DNA of 64,000 nt. It comes from Phytopseudomonas seleniipraecipitans (GTDB lineage: Bacteria > Pseudomonadota > Gammaproteobacteria > Pseudomonadales > Pseudomonadaceae). Below are positions 45,906 through 54,502 of this stretch, piece by piece (position 1 is the stretch's first letter; each line of letters opens with the position of its first letter). The DNA is taken from contig NZ_FNBM01000006.1 of NCBI RefSeq assembly GCF_900102335.1, positions 227,208-291,207 of the forward strand, in the 5' to 3' direction. The translations under genes and the position numbers were made by a program. The notes under the pieces are model-generated. The model was not told the DNA's origin. It was given only the letters and a program-made list of their open reading frames with translations, and made no database searches.

Positions 45906-46343
45906 GTGAACACTCTTCGCAAGCTGCAGGACACCCACGAACTGCACGATGTCAGCGATGGCTCGATCCGTGATGCATTCATCAAGGCATTGAGCGAAAA
46001 GGCGCGTCCGCTGTTCGAAGAAGCCGCCAGCTACGCACGCAACCATGATCTGGATGTGGTCGTGGACCTGGTGCTGGAAAACGACAAGCCGCGGCTGATC
46101 CTGGCGGTCAGCCGCCCCGATGAAGGCATCGTCAGCAGCTACAGCCTGGTCGCCAATACGGCGGCGCAACGCATGTTGCACGAGGAGTATTACGCGGACA
46201 GCGGCGATATTCATCGCCAGGAATCGCTGCTGGCTTCGGTCAATGAAAAGGTCATCGACACCCGCCTCGCCAACTTCTTCCGCAAGGGCTTCGCCCTGCC
46301 CCTCGACTACATCAACGAGCGTCACCCGATCGGCTTCTGGTGA
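45906..46343 (+). CDS. Conserved-type hypothetical protein (145 aa)
   Basis: GTG start at 45906 after GAGAGG. Soluble acidic alpha/beta protein without signal peptide: MNTLRKLQDTHELHDVSDG at the N-terminus, VVDLVLENDKPRLILAVS in the middle and ALPLDYINERHPIGFW at the end. I do not recognise a function. It is divergent from the pncC-like gene and precedes the ubiM-like gene on the same strand. Confidence 0.75.
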   Translation: MNTLRKLQDTHELHDVSDGSIRDAFIKALSEKARPLFEEAASYARNHDLDVVVDLVLENDKPRLILAVSRPDEGIVSSYSLVANTAAQRMLHEEYYADSGDIHRQESLLASVNEKVIDTRLANFFRKGFALPLDYINERHPIGFW

Positions 46344-46441
46344 GCACACGTTTCATTGACGGCGTTTAGCTGATCCTGAGCAACACCTGCTGACAGGCGA
46401 TGGCCTACCTTGATGACCTGTCAGCCTTGCCGGAAACGCCC

Positions 46442-47617
46442 ATGAACGTGGATGTGGTTATCGTCGGAGCCGGCCCCGCCGGCCTGTGTTTTGCGCGCGC
46501 CCTGTCGGGCCATGGATTGGCGATTCGGCTGGTCGAGCGTCAGTCCATCGATGAGCTCATGATGCCCTCGGCCGATGGGCGCGAAATCGCCCTCACCCAC
46601 GCCTCACAGCACACGCTGCAGGCCCTCGAAATATGGCCGCATTTGCGTGCAGACGAGATCGCTGTACTGCGCGATGCGCAGGTGCTCAACGGCCCGTCCC
46701 CTTTTGCTTTGCGCATCGCGGCGGCTGCAGCCGGCCACGAGCGGCTCGGCTGCCTGGTGCCGAATCAGGCGATTCGGCGTGCGGCGTTTGCCTCGGTAAG
46801 CGACTGTGCCGACATTGAGATAGTGAGTGAATGCACCATCACCGCGCTGCACAGTTCAGAACACCAGATATCGCTAGAGCTGAGCGACGGTCAGCAACTG
46901 AAAGCTCGCGTACTGGTGGCCGCCGACAGCCGCTTCTCGGAGACGCGCCGCAAGCTGGGCATTGGCGCGCGGATGGAAGATTTCGGCAAGACCATGCTGG
47001 TTTGCCGCATGGCCCACCAACGCTCACACGAGCAGGTCGCCTGGGAGTGGTTCGGCTATGGCCAGACGCTCGCCCTGCTGCCGCTCAACGGCAACTGCGC
47101 TTCGGTGGTGCTGACATTGCCGCCAGAGCAGATGACCGAGATGATGAGTCTCGACGCGGCGGCTTTCGCGCGCGAGATCGAGCGGCGTTTCGAGCGGCGT
47201 CTGGGCGCGATGCAGCTGCTCGGCGAGCGCTACACCTACCCGCTGGTGGGCGTTTTTGCGGAGCGTTTCGCCGGACGACGCAGCGCATTGATCGGCGACG
47301 CGGCGGTCGGCATGCACCCGGTGACCGCTCACGGTTTCAACCTCGGCCTGCAAAGCCAGAAGCGTCTTGCCGATGCGCTGCTCGATGCCCTGCGGCGTGG
47401 TCAGGATATCGGCGCCCCCGCCGTACTGCAGCGTTACGCCAGCGACCAACAGCGCGCCAGTTGGCCGCCTTATCAGGCCACCGGCCTGCTGGTGCGGCTG
47501 TATACCGACGAGCGCCGCCCCGCTCGTTTGCTACGCAACGCCGGCCTGCGCCTGGCGCAGCACCTGCCACCGTTCAAGACAGCACTGGCCCGCCACCTGA
47601 CGCAGCCCTTGCGCTGA
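46442..47617 (+). CDS. ubiM: UbiH/UbiM-family FAD-dependent hydroxylase
   Basis: 391-aa class A flavin monooxygenase. N-terminal VVIVGAGPAGLCFARALSG, the characteristic DGREIALTHASQHTLQALEIW segment, and the second FAD motif GRRSALIGDAAVGMHPVTAHGFNLGL. The HGFNLGLQ end belongs to ubiquinone hydroxylases; the DGREIALTHAS motif fits UbiM, which hydroxylates the ubiquinone ring. Assignment to UbiM rather than UbiH/VisC is by motif only. An in-frame ATG at 46400 would add 14 residues. It ends 1 bp before the convergent cysW. Confidence 0.72.
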   Translation: MNVDVVIVGAGPAGLCFARALSGHGLAIRLVERQSIDELMMPSADGREIALTHASQHTLQALEIWPHLRADEIAVLRDAQVLNGPSPFALRIAAAAAGHERLGCLVPNQAIRRAAFASVSDCADIEIVSECTITALHSSEHQISLELSDGQQLKARVLVAADSRFSETRRKLGIGARMEDFGKTMLVCRMAHQRSHEQVAWEWFGYGQTLALLPLNGNCASVVLTLPPEQMTEMMSLDAAAFAREIERRFERRLGAMQLLGERYTYPLVGVFAERFAGRRSALIGDAAVGMHPVTAHGFNLGLQSQKRLADALLDALRRGQDIGAPAVLQRYASDQQRASWPPYQATGLLVRLYTDERRPARLLRNAGLRLAQHLPPFKTALARHLTQPLR

Positions 47618-47618
47618 C

Positions 47619-48467
47619 TCAGCTGTCCGCGGCGCGCTGCATGTTGACGCGCTGACGCCACTCCATATACGTCTTGAGGAACAGCGTGAACAGAGCCATG
47701 CACGCCAACAGCGCCGCGGCAGTGAAGGCCGCGACCGGTTTGTAGTCGTTGTTCAGTTGATCGACCAGCAGCGGCAAGGTCAGGGTTTGATTAAGGATAG
47801 TGCCGGACACCACCGAAACCGCGCCGAACTCACCCACCGCACGCGCATTGGTGACTACCACGCCGTACAGCAACGCCCATTTGATGTTGGGCAGTGTGAT
47901 GTGGCGGAAAATCTGCCAGCCATTGGCGCCCAGGCACAGCGCCGAGGTTTCTTCATCATTGCCCTGGGACTGCATCACCGGAATCAGGATGCGCGCCACA
48001 TACGGCGCGGTGACAAACACCGTGACCATGACAATCCCCGGCCAAGCAAACATCAGCTGCATGTCGCGCTCGTAGAACCAGCGCCCCAGCGTGGTCTCGA
48101 GCCCGTACACGACCAGGTAGCAGAGGCCTGCGACCACCGGCGACACCGCGTAGGGAATGTCCACTAGGGTGGTGAGCAGCTTGCGGCCGCGGAAGTCGTA
48201 ATGGGTTACGCACCACGCCAACATGATGCCGAAGCACAGATTCAGCGGCACGGTGAGCGCAGCAACCAGCAAGGTCAGGCCGATGGCGTGCTGCATGTAG
48301 TCCTGGGATAGGTTATCGGCCAGCGCACTCCAACCACCGCTGAGTGCCTTGGTGAAGATCAGCGCCAGAGGAACCAGCAGGAGCAGCGCGACTGCGCCCA
48401 AGCCGAGAAGAATGAGTAACCATTGATGCCAGTGTTGAGGCTTTTTCATCGACTTTGCCTCTGCCAT
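47619..48467 (-). CDS. cysW: Sulfate/thiosulfate ABC transporter permease CysW
   Basis: 282-aa inner-membrane permease with six helices. NLCFGIMLAWCVTHYDFRGRK, LVDIPYAVSPVVAGLCYLVV, the EAA-type loop SALCLGANGWQIFRHITLPNIK and the NARAVGEFGAVSVVSG segment are typical of CysW. It pairs with CysT encoded upstream, with which it overlaps by 22 bp. No cysA-type ATPase gene follows; ubiM converges directly. Confidence 0.94.
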   Translation of the reverse strand: MAEAKSMKKPQHWHQWLLILLGLGAVALLLLVPLALIFTKALSGGWSALADNLSQDYMQHAIGLTLLVAALTVPLNLCFGIMLAWCVTHYDFRGRKLLTTLVDIPYAVSPVVAGLCYLVVYGLETTLGRWFYERDMQLMFAWPGIVMVTVFVTAPYVARILIPVMQSQGNDEETSALCLGANGWQIFRHITLPNIKWALLYGVVVTNARAVGEFGAVSVVSGTILNQTLTLPLLVDQLNNDYKPVAAFTAAALLACMALFTLFLKTYMEWRQRVNMQRAADS

Positions 48468-49294
48468 TTGAACAACCGCCCCTGCACAACCTGCAGTGAG
48501 AACAGCAGGAACAAGGAGGCCAGGAGAATCACAGAGGCAATCGCCGCCGCCGCCGGGTAGTTGAACTCCTGCAGGCGCACGAAAATCATCAATGACGACA
48601 CTTCGGTTTTGTAGGGAATGTTGCCGGCGATCATGATCACTGCACCAAACTCGCCCAGGCTGCGCACGAACGATTGCGATGCGCCGGTTATCAACGCCGG
48701 CGCCAGACTCGGCAGCACCACGTGCCTGAAGCTTTGCAACTTGTTCGCGCCGAGCGTGCTGGCCGCCTCTTCGTATTCGGTACCGAGACTCTGCAACACC
48801 GGCTGCACCGTGCGCACCACGAAGGGCAAGCTGGTGAACACCATGGCGATCAGCAAACCGGGATAGGCGTAGGCGATCTTGATGCCGACCGCCTCGAAGT
48901 ACTGGCCGAGCCAGCCGCCGGGCACCAGCAGGGTCGCCAGGGTCAGGCCTGCGACCGAAGTCGGCAGTGCGAACGGTAGATCCACCAGCGCATCGATCAG
49001 GCGACGTCCCGGGAACTCGTAGCGGGTAATGATCCAGGCGATCAGCAAGCCGACCAACAAGGCGATAACGGTCGCGTAAAAGGCACCGCTAATGGTCACC
49101 TTGTAACTCTGTACCACGCGAGGATCACTGATTGCCTGCCAGTACTGCGCCCAGCTCATGTCGCTGACATAAATCAGCAACGCCGACAGCGGGAACAGGA
49201 TCACTAGGGACAAGTAGAAGACGCTGAAGCCGAAGCTCAGGCCGAAGCCCGGTAGCAACGGATTCTGCAGAAAGAAAACGGGGGTCTTGCTCAC
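48446..49294 (-). CDS. cysT: Sulfate/thiosulfate ABC transporter permease CysT (CysU)
   Basis: 282-aa permease. Features include ITRYEFPGRRLIDALVDLPF with ALPTSVAGLTLATL, the coupling loop EEAASTLGANKLQSFRHVVLP, and SLGEFGAVIMIAGNIPYKTE. A GTG at 49294 preceded by AAGGA is the most likely start; an in-frame GTG at 49315 lies inside a strong hairpin. It is followed by cysW. The sequence differs noticeably from the classic Pseudomonas CysT as I recall it, suggesting a second, divergent sulfate system. Confidence 0.9.
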   Translation of the reverse strand: MSKTPVFFLQNPLLPGFGLSFGFSVFYLSLVILFPLSALLIYVSDMSWAQYWQAISDPRVVQSYKVTISGAFYATVIALLVGLLIAWIITRYEFPGRRLIDALVDLPFALPTSVAGLTLATLLVPGGWLGQYFEAVGIKIAYAYPGLLIAMVFTSLPFVVRTVQPVLQSLGTEYEEAASTLGANKLQSFRHVVLPSLAPALITGASQSFVRSLGEFGAVIMIAGNIPYKTEVSSLMIFVRLQEFNYPAAAAIASVILLASLFLLFSLQVVQGRLFKWQRQSR

Positions 49295-49312
49295 TCGGAA
49301 ATCCTTGAAATG

Positions 49313-49341
49313 CACAAACCGCCGAGGGTCGGCGGTTTGTG
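49313..49341 (-). terminator. Perfect 13-bp hairpin between sbp and cysT
   Basis: CACAAACCGCCGA and TCGGCGGTTTGTG flank a 3-nt loop in the leader of cysT, 19 bp before its start. No T-run follows, so it is more likely an mRNA-stabilising or partial-termination structure that keeps permease levels below those of the binding protein. Confidence 0.6.
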
Positions 49342-49427
49342 TAATACAGCTGATGCGGTTCAGCCCTCAGTGATCGTCACGATCTCGGAAGCCGCAGGGC
49401 CAACGCGCAGCAGATCGCTGCAGTCAA

Positions 49428-50441
49428 TTACCGGCCTTCGGCCAGAAGCTGGTCAAGAATAGCATTGCCATCGAAGTGCTTGGCAGTGATCTCGTCCCAA
49501 GTGCCGAGTACGTCGGTCGGGTTGATCAGGCGCAGCTCCTGGAACTGGGCAGCGGTTTCGGCTGCCACTTCCTTGTCCTGCACACGGTAGTGGTAGGTGG
49601 TCAGCAGCTTCTGGATGTCCTTGCTGTACTGGAAGTCCAGGTAGGCTTTGGCGACATCGCGGGTGCCCTTCTCGTCGACCACCTTGTCGACCACAGCGAC
49701 CGGGAATTCGGCCAACACACTCACCGGCGGCACGACCACTTCGAACTCGCCGGATTTGAACTCTTCGCCCTTGGCGATATTGACCACTTCCGACTCGAAG
49801 CTCAGCAGCACATCGCCCTGCCCGTTCTGGGCGAAGGCCACGGTGGCGCCACGGCCGCCGGTGGGGAAGTTCTCGACATTACGCAGTACCTTGCCGACGA
49901 ATTCCTTGATCTTGGCTTCGTCGCCTTTGAACGCCTCGTTGGCATACAGCCAGGCGCCCAGGTAGCTGTAACGGGCGTTGCCGGAGGTTTTCGGGTTGGG
50001 GAATACCAGCTTCACGTCGGAACGGGCCAGGTCGTCCCAGTTCTTGATGTTCTTGGGGTTGCCCTTGCGCACCAGGAAGGCAGTAGTGCTGTAGTACGGC
50101 GAGCTGTGGTTGGGGAACTGCTCGGCCCAATCCTTACGCACCAGGCCACGCTTGGCCAGGATGTCCACGTCGGTAACCTGGTTGAAGGTCACGGTATCGA
50201 CCTTCTTGCCCTGAATGATGTCCTGAGCCTGGCGCGAGGTGCCGGCGAACGACTGGTCGATCTTCAGATCCTTGCCGGTCTCGGCCTTCCAGTGTGCCTG
50301 GAACTTGGGATTGATCTCGGCGAACAGCTCACGTGCCACATCATAGGACGCATTGAGAATCGGCTTGTCCGCCGCCGCTACGACAGCGCTGCCAAGCAGC
50401 GACGTGGTGACGGCAGTCGCCAGCAGGATGTTCTTCAGCAT
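49428..50441 (-). CDS. sbp: Sulfate-binding protein
   Basis: 337-aa periplasmic binding protein with signal peptide (MLKNILLATAVTTSLLGSAV, cleaved near VAA-AD). Family motifs: ILNASYDVARELFAEINP at the mature N-terminus, DQSFAGTSRQAQDIIQGKK, NPKTSGNARYSYLGAW and TGGRGATVAFAQNGQGDVLLSFESE. Captures sulfate or thiosulfate for the CysTW permease. First gene of sbp-cysT-cysW; the AT-rich 50500-50545 region upstream probably holds its promoter. Confidence 0.94.
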   Translation of the reverse strand: MLKNILLATAVTTSLLGSAVVAAADKPILNASYDVARELFAEINPKFQAHWKAETGKDLKIDQSFAGTSRQAQDIIQGKKVDTVTFNQVTDVDILAKRGLVRKDWAEQFPNHSSPYYSTTAFLVRKGNPKNIKNWDDLARSDVKLVFPNPKTSGNARYSYLGAWLYANEAFKGDEAKIKEFVGKVLRNVENFPTGGRGATVAFAQNGQGDVLLSFESEVVNIAKGEEFKSGEFEVVVPPVSVLAEFPVAVVDKVVDEKGTRDVAKAYLDFQYSKDIQKLLTTYHYRVQDKEVAAETAAQFQELRLINPTDVLGTWDEITAKHFDGNAILDQLLAEGR

Positions 50442-50700
50442 GATCCGGGGTTTCCTTACGAAGGGGGCAGTTGACGGCAGCAGTGTGCTTGACGGCCTTA
50501 TGCCTTTAAAGAACCTTTTTATCATAACCATATTCCACTACACACTAGGGGCTGTTGACGTTATATGCACGGCTACGCCGTAGCCCATTTTGCCGCGAGG
50601 CAAGGAACGCCTTCATCACGGCAGAACGACGCCGGGCGCCGCAGGTCTGAACCCTCAGAAAGACGGGCCTCCGTCGTTTCACCCCATGAAGGTAACTGGT

Positions 50701-51597
50701 ATGCAAGAACAAGCAGACGGCAAGACACCCGGCCTGTCAGCCGAAGAAGAGCGCGAGATCGACGAGAAGCTGCCGCCGCGGGCGGCGGTGTTGCATGAAA
50801 CCATCAGGATCCAGGGCGACCATGAGCTGGAACGCAGCATCGCAGCATTATGGTGGTCGGCGCTGGCCGCCGGGCTGACCATGGGCCTGTCGCTGATGGC
50901 CATGGGTTTGTTCCGCTCTCGGTTGGGCCCCAGCGATGAAAGTCATGTGATCGCCAGCCTCGGTTATTCGGCAGGCTTTCTGGCGGTGATCCTCGCCCGT
51001 CAGCAACTGTTTACGGAAAACACCCTGACCGCCGTGCTGCCGGTGATGAGCAAGCTGACCCTGAACAATGTCGGGCGACTATTGCGTCTTTGGGGAGTGG
51101 TGCTATGCGGAAACTTGGCCGGCACCCTGCTGGTGGCTTGGGTGATGCTGCGCCTGCCGATTTTCGATACCCAGACCGACCTGGCGTTTCTGGAAATCGG
51201 CCGTAAGGTGATGGAAAACGACGTGTCCAAGATGCTTGCCAAAGGCATCGTCTCGGGCTGGATGATCGCCACCATGGTGTGGATGATCGCCTCGATGGAA
51301 AGCGCCAAGATCGCCATTATCGTGATGATCACTTACCTGATGGCACTGGGTGACTTCACCCATATCGTGGTCGGCTCGGTAGAGGTGTCTTATCTGGTGT
51401 ATGCCGGCGAAGTAAGCTGGGGCGATTTCTGGCTGTTGTTTGCGGGGCCTACCCTGGCCGGCAATATCATCGGCGGCAGCTTTATCTTTGCCCTGATCAG
51501 CCATGCACAGATCCGCAGCGAGCGTGACGTGATTGCCAAGCGCGAACGCGACAAACACAAGTTGCTGGAGGAGTTGCGCCGCAATCGCAAGGACTGA
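50701..51597 (+). CDS. Formate/nitrite transporter (FNT) family channel
   Basis: 298 aa. After a 50-residue charged cytoplasmic N-terminus come six hydrophobic segments; SALAAGLTMGLSLMAMGLF, FTENTLTAVLPVM, CGNLAGTLLVAW and the helix-breaking ALGDFTHIVVGSVEV (the second half-helix with the central His) fit the FNT fold, nearest the YfdC group. A basic tail (RERDKHKLLEELRRNRKD) ends the protein. FNT members pass formate, nitrite or hydrosulfide; substrate unknown. Placement among sulfur genes makes sulfur anions or HS- a possibility. ATG 50701 chosen by its AAGG site; 50686 is an alternative. Confidence 0.85.
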   Translation: MQEQADGKTPGLSAEEEREIDEKLPPRAAVLHETIRIQGDHELERSIAALWWSALAAGLTMGLSLMAMGLFRSRLGPSDESHVIASLGYSAGFLAVILARQQLFTENTLTAVLPVMSKLTLNNVGRLLRLWGVVLCGNLAGTLLVAWVMLRLPIFDTQTDLAFLEIGRKVMENDVSKMLAKGIVSGWMIATMVWMIASMESAKIAIIVMITYLMALGDFTHIVVGSVEVSYLVYAGEVSWGDFWLLFAGPTLAGNIIGGSFIFALISHAQIRSERDVIAKRERDKHKLLEELRRNRKD

Positions 51598-51688
51598 CTG
51601 TGCAAGATCGCCAAAGGCCTCAAGGCCGCCTTTCTCGAAGTCGAGCCTTCGAAGACGTCGCACAGGGCGCTATCTAGTTCAACGCTGA

Positions 51689-52708
51689 TCAGCTACCCGG
51701 GTTGGCGTAGGCTTCCTCGAAGAAGTAATCCTTCCAGGACGCTGCCTTGTTCTTCAGCACGCCCAGCTCATGCAGCTTTTCGGCATAGATGAAGGTGCGC
51801 TGTGGCGATACGGTAAAGTCGTTTTCCGGGTCTTCGATGATTTTCTTCACGAAGGCCAGCGGCAGTTTGGAGTTCTCGACCTTGATGTAGGTCTCGGCCG
51901 CAGCAGCCTTGTCGGCCTTGATGATTTGCGAGGCCTCGACCAGCGCGTCGTAGAAGGCTTTGTAGGTCTTCGGGTTGGCGTCGTGGAATTTCTCGGTGGC
52001 GTACAGCACGTTGAACGTCGCCTGGCCGCCGAGGATGTCGTAGGAGCTGATCAGCTTATGCACGTTGGGATTTTCCAGCGCCTGGTACTGGAATGGCGGG
52101 CTGGAGAAATGCGCGGTGATTTCCGAGCCACCCTTGGTCAGCGCCACGGTGGCGTCCGGGTGTGGCAGGCTCACGGAAATTTTGTCGAAACGCTGAAAAT
52201 CGGCATTGCCGTAGAGCTTGGCGGTTTCGATCTGAAGGGTGCGCGACTGGAAGCCGACACCCGCTGCCGGTACGGCAATGCGGTCCTTTTCACCAAGATC
52301 ATCCAGGGTCTTGACCTCGGCGCGGTTGCTCAGCAGGTAGTTGGGCATGGAGCCTAGCGCCGCGACGGCCTTGACGTTCTGCCGACCGTGAGTGCGATCC
52401 CAGACGGTGAGCATCGGCGGCACGCCGGCCGATACCACATCAATGGCGCCGGCCAACAGCGCCTCGTTCATTGCCGTGGCGCCGGAAATGGTCCGCCATT
52501 CGACCTCGATGTCATCCAGCCCCTGGGCCTTGGCGTGCTTCTCGATCAGTTGCTGGTCCTTGACCACATGCAGCACCAGATAACCGATGCCGAACTGCTG
52601 GGCGATGCTGATCTTGCCTTCCGCATGAGCCGCCAGCGGGTTTGCCAGGGCGCCTAGTAGGCCAAGAGCGGTGGCCAGACGGCCAAGTTTCAACGTGTTG
52701 GTCATCAT
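51689..52708 (-). CDS. Sulfonate-type ABC transporter binding protein 1
   Basis: 339-aa NMT1/SsuA-like periplasmic binding protein with signal peptide (LATALGLLGALANPLAAHA). QFGIGYLVLHVVKDQQLIEKHAK and LTVWDRTHGRQNVKAVAALG are shared almost word for word with the paralogue at 54503-55543. Last gene of the operon; binds an organosulfur or similar anion. Two adjacent ATGs (52708 and 52705) cannot be separated. Confidence 0.9.
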   Translation of the reverse strand: MMTNTLKLGRLATALGLLGALANPLAAHAEGKISIAQQFGIGYLVLHVVKDQQLIEKHAKAQGLDDIEVEWRTISGATAMNEALLAGAIDVVSAGVPPMLTVWDRTHGRQNVKAVAALGSMPNYLLSNRAEVKTLDDLGEKDRIAVPAAGVGFQSRTLQIETAKLYGNADFQRFDKISVSLPHPDATVALTKGGSEITAHFSSPPFQYQALENPNVHKLISSYDILGGQATFNVLYATEKFHDANPKTYKAFYDALVEASQIIKADKAAAAETYIKVENSKLPLAFVKKIIEDPENDFTVSPQRTFIYAEKLHELGVLKNKAASWKDYFFEEAYANPGS

Positions 52709-52754
52709 TTCTTCTCGTTATGTGAGTTCAAGTGTGTTGCAGGCAACGGTTGTG

Positions 52755-53621
52755 TTAGCGCTGCATCCCCCAGCGCTTGACGGTGACGCGCTCCAGGGTG
52801 GCGAACACCAGGTTTTCCACCAGCAGACCAATCAGGATCACGGCGGCCAGACCGGCAAACACCTTGTCGGTGTACAGCTCGTTGCGGTTCTGGAAGATGT
52901 ACCAGCCCAGGCCGCCCTTCCCGCTCGACGCACCGAACACCAGTTCGGCAGCGATCAGCGTGCGCCAGGCGAAGGCCCAGCCGATCTTCAGGCCGGCGAG
53001 GATCGACGGCAGCGCAGCAGGCACCAGAATGAACAGCACGAAGCGCAGGCCCTTGAGGCCATAGTTGCGCCCGGCCATGCGCTGGGTTTCCGACACACCG
53101 AGAAACCCCGCGTAGGTGTTGAGCGCCAACGCCCAGAGCACCGAGTGCACCAGCACGAAGATCAGGCTGTTCTCGCCCAAGCCGAACCACAGCAGCGACA
53201 GCGGCAGCAGCGCGATGGCTGGTAGCGGGTTGAACATCGAGGTCAGGGTGGACAGCAGATCACGGCCCAGCTGCGTCGACACCGCCAGGGTGGTGAGCAA
53301 AAAGGCCAGGCCGATACCGATCAGGTAACCCTTGATCAGCACCGACAGGGAAATGGCGGTCTTCTCCACCAGCTCGCCGGTACCTACACCCTCGATAAAG
53401 GCGCGCGCAGTCTGCAAGAAGCTGGGCAGCAGCAGGTCATTGCCCTGATAGCGGGCCGCGAGCTCCCAGATCAGCGCCAGCCCGAGCAGGATCACCGACT
53501 TGCGCAGCCAGCCCTGCTGCCACAAGCGCTGCCCCAGAGACAGCTCGCGCTCGACCTTGAGGCCGGGCAACGGTTGAAGGGGGATTTCGTATTCCTCACG
53601 CCGTGTGGGGGAAAGATTCAT
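52755..53621 (-). CDS. Sulfonate-type ABC transporter permease
   Basis: 288-aa BPD-type permease of the SsuC/TauC family, six helices. ILLGLALIWELAARYQGNDLLLP opens the membrane domain; the coupling loop is GVSETQRMAGRNYGLKGLRF and a conserved end is GGLGWYIFQNRNELYTDKVF. ATG 53621 follows GAGGAG; the longer open frame runs into the ATPase gene. Positioned between the ATPase and binding protein 1 genes. Confidence 0.93.
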   Translation of the reverse strand: MNLSPTRREEYEIPLQPLPGLKVERELSLGQRLWQQGWLRKSVILLGLALIWELAARYQGNDLLLPSFLQTARAFIEGVGTGELVEKTAISLSVLIKGYLIGIGLAFLLTTLAVSTQLGRDLLSTLTSMFNPLPAIALLPLSLLWFGLGENSLIFVLVHSVLWALALNTYAGFLGVSETQRMAGRNYGLKGLRFVLFILVPAALPSILAGLKIGWAFAWRTLIAAELVFGASSGKGGLGWYIFQNRNELYTDKVFAGLAAVILIGLLVENLVFATLERVTVKRWGMQR

Positions 53622-53634
53622 GCTTGAACGCTCC

Positions 53635-54498
53635 TCAGTAGGCGATGCGGATATCGTGAAAGCCCAGCTCGGCGCCTTGGCCGCTGTCGACCTCCTCGTC
53701 GAACAGCAGGCGATGGATGCGTTGCGCAGTCTGCTGGAAACCCACGCCGCCAAGGCTGTGCAGGTCGTACTGATGGCTGTTGATCTCCGCCCGCACTCGG
53801 CCGGGATGCGGCGACAGCAGCAAAATTCGGTTACCGACGATCAGCGCCTCTTCGATGGAGTGGGTGACGAACAACAGGGTGAAGCGCACCTCCTCCCACA
53901 GTTCCAGCAACTCCTCCTGCATCTTGCGACGGGTCAGTGCATCGAGCGCGGCGAAGGGCTCGTCCATCAGCAGGATCTTCGGCTGCATGGCCAGGGCCCG
54001 GGCGATGGCCACACGGGCTTTCATGCCGCCGGACAGCGTATGCGGATAGGCGTCGGCGAAGGCGGCCAGGCCGACCTTCTCCAGGTAATGCAGGGCGCGC
54101 TCCTCGGCGTCCTTGCGACCCAGGGTGCGCGAGGCCAGCAGCGGGAACATCACGTTCTGCTTGACCGTCTTCCACGGCGGCAACTGATCGAACTCCTGAA
54201 ACACCACGATGCGATCCGGGCCCGGCTCGCGGACGTGGGCGCCGTCGAGGCGAATGCTGCCGCCAACCGGCTCGATGAAGCCGGCGACCGCCTTGAGCAA
54301 GGTGGATTTACCGCAGCCTGATGGGCCGAGCAGCACGAACCGATCGGCACGGTCCACCGCAAAGCTGACTTCGTGGGTGGCGCGCACCACGCGCTGCGGT
54401 GTGCGGTACTCGAGGCTGACCTTCTCCACCTGCAAAACGGTGTCGAAGGCGCCTCGGTCCAGTGTGCTGGCCGTGTGGCCTGACAGAGGAGCATTCAT
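53635..54498 (-). CDS. Sulfonate-type ABC transporter ATPase
   Basis: 287-aa ATPase of the SsuB/TauB group: Walker A LGPSGCGKST, Q-loop VFQEFDQLPPWKTV, signature LSGGMKARVAIARALA, Walker B ILLMDEPFAALDALTR and H-loop THSIEEAL. It carries a C-terminal extension of about 60 residues. Four base pairs separate it from binding protein 2, so it is in the same operon. Confidence 0.95.
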   Translation of the reverse strand: MNAPLSGHTASTLDRGAFDTVLQVEKVSLEYRTPQRVVRATHEVSFAVDRADRFVLLGPSGCGKSTLLKAVAGFIEPVGGSIRLDGAHVREPGPDRIVVFQEFDQLPPWKTVKQNVMFPLLASRTLGRKDAEERALHYLEKVGLAAFADAYPHTLSGGMKARVAIARALAMQPKILLMDEPFAALDALTRRKMQEELLELWEEVRFTLLFVTHSIEEALIVGNRILLLSPHPGRVRAEINSHQYDLHSLGGVGFQQTAQRIHRLLFDEEVDSGQGAELGFHDIRIAY

Positions 54499-54502
54499 GG
54501 TT

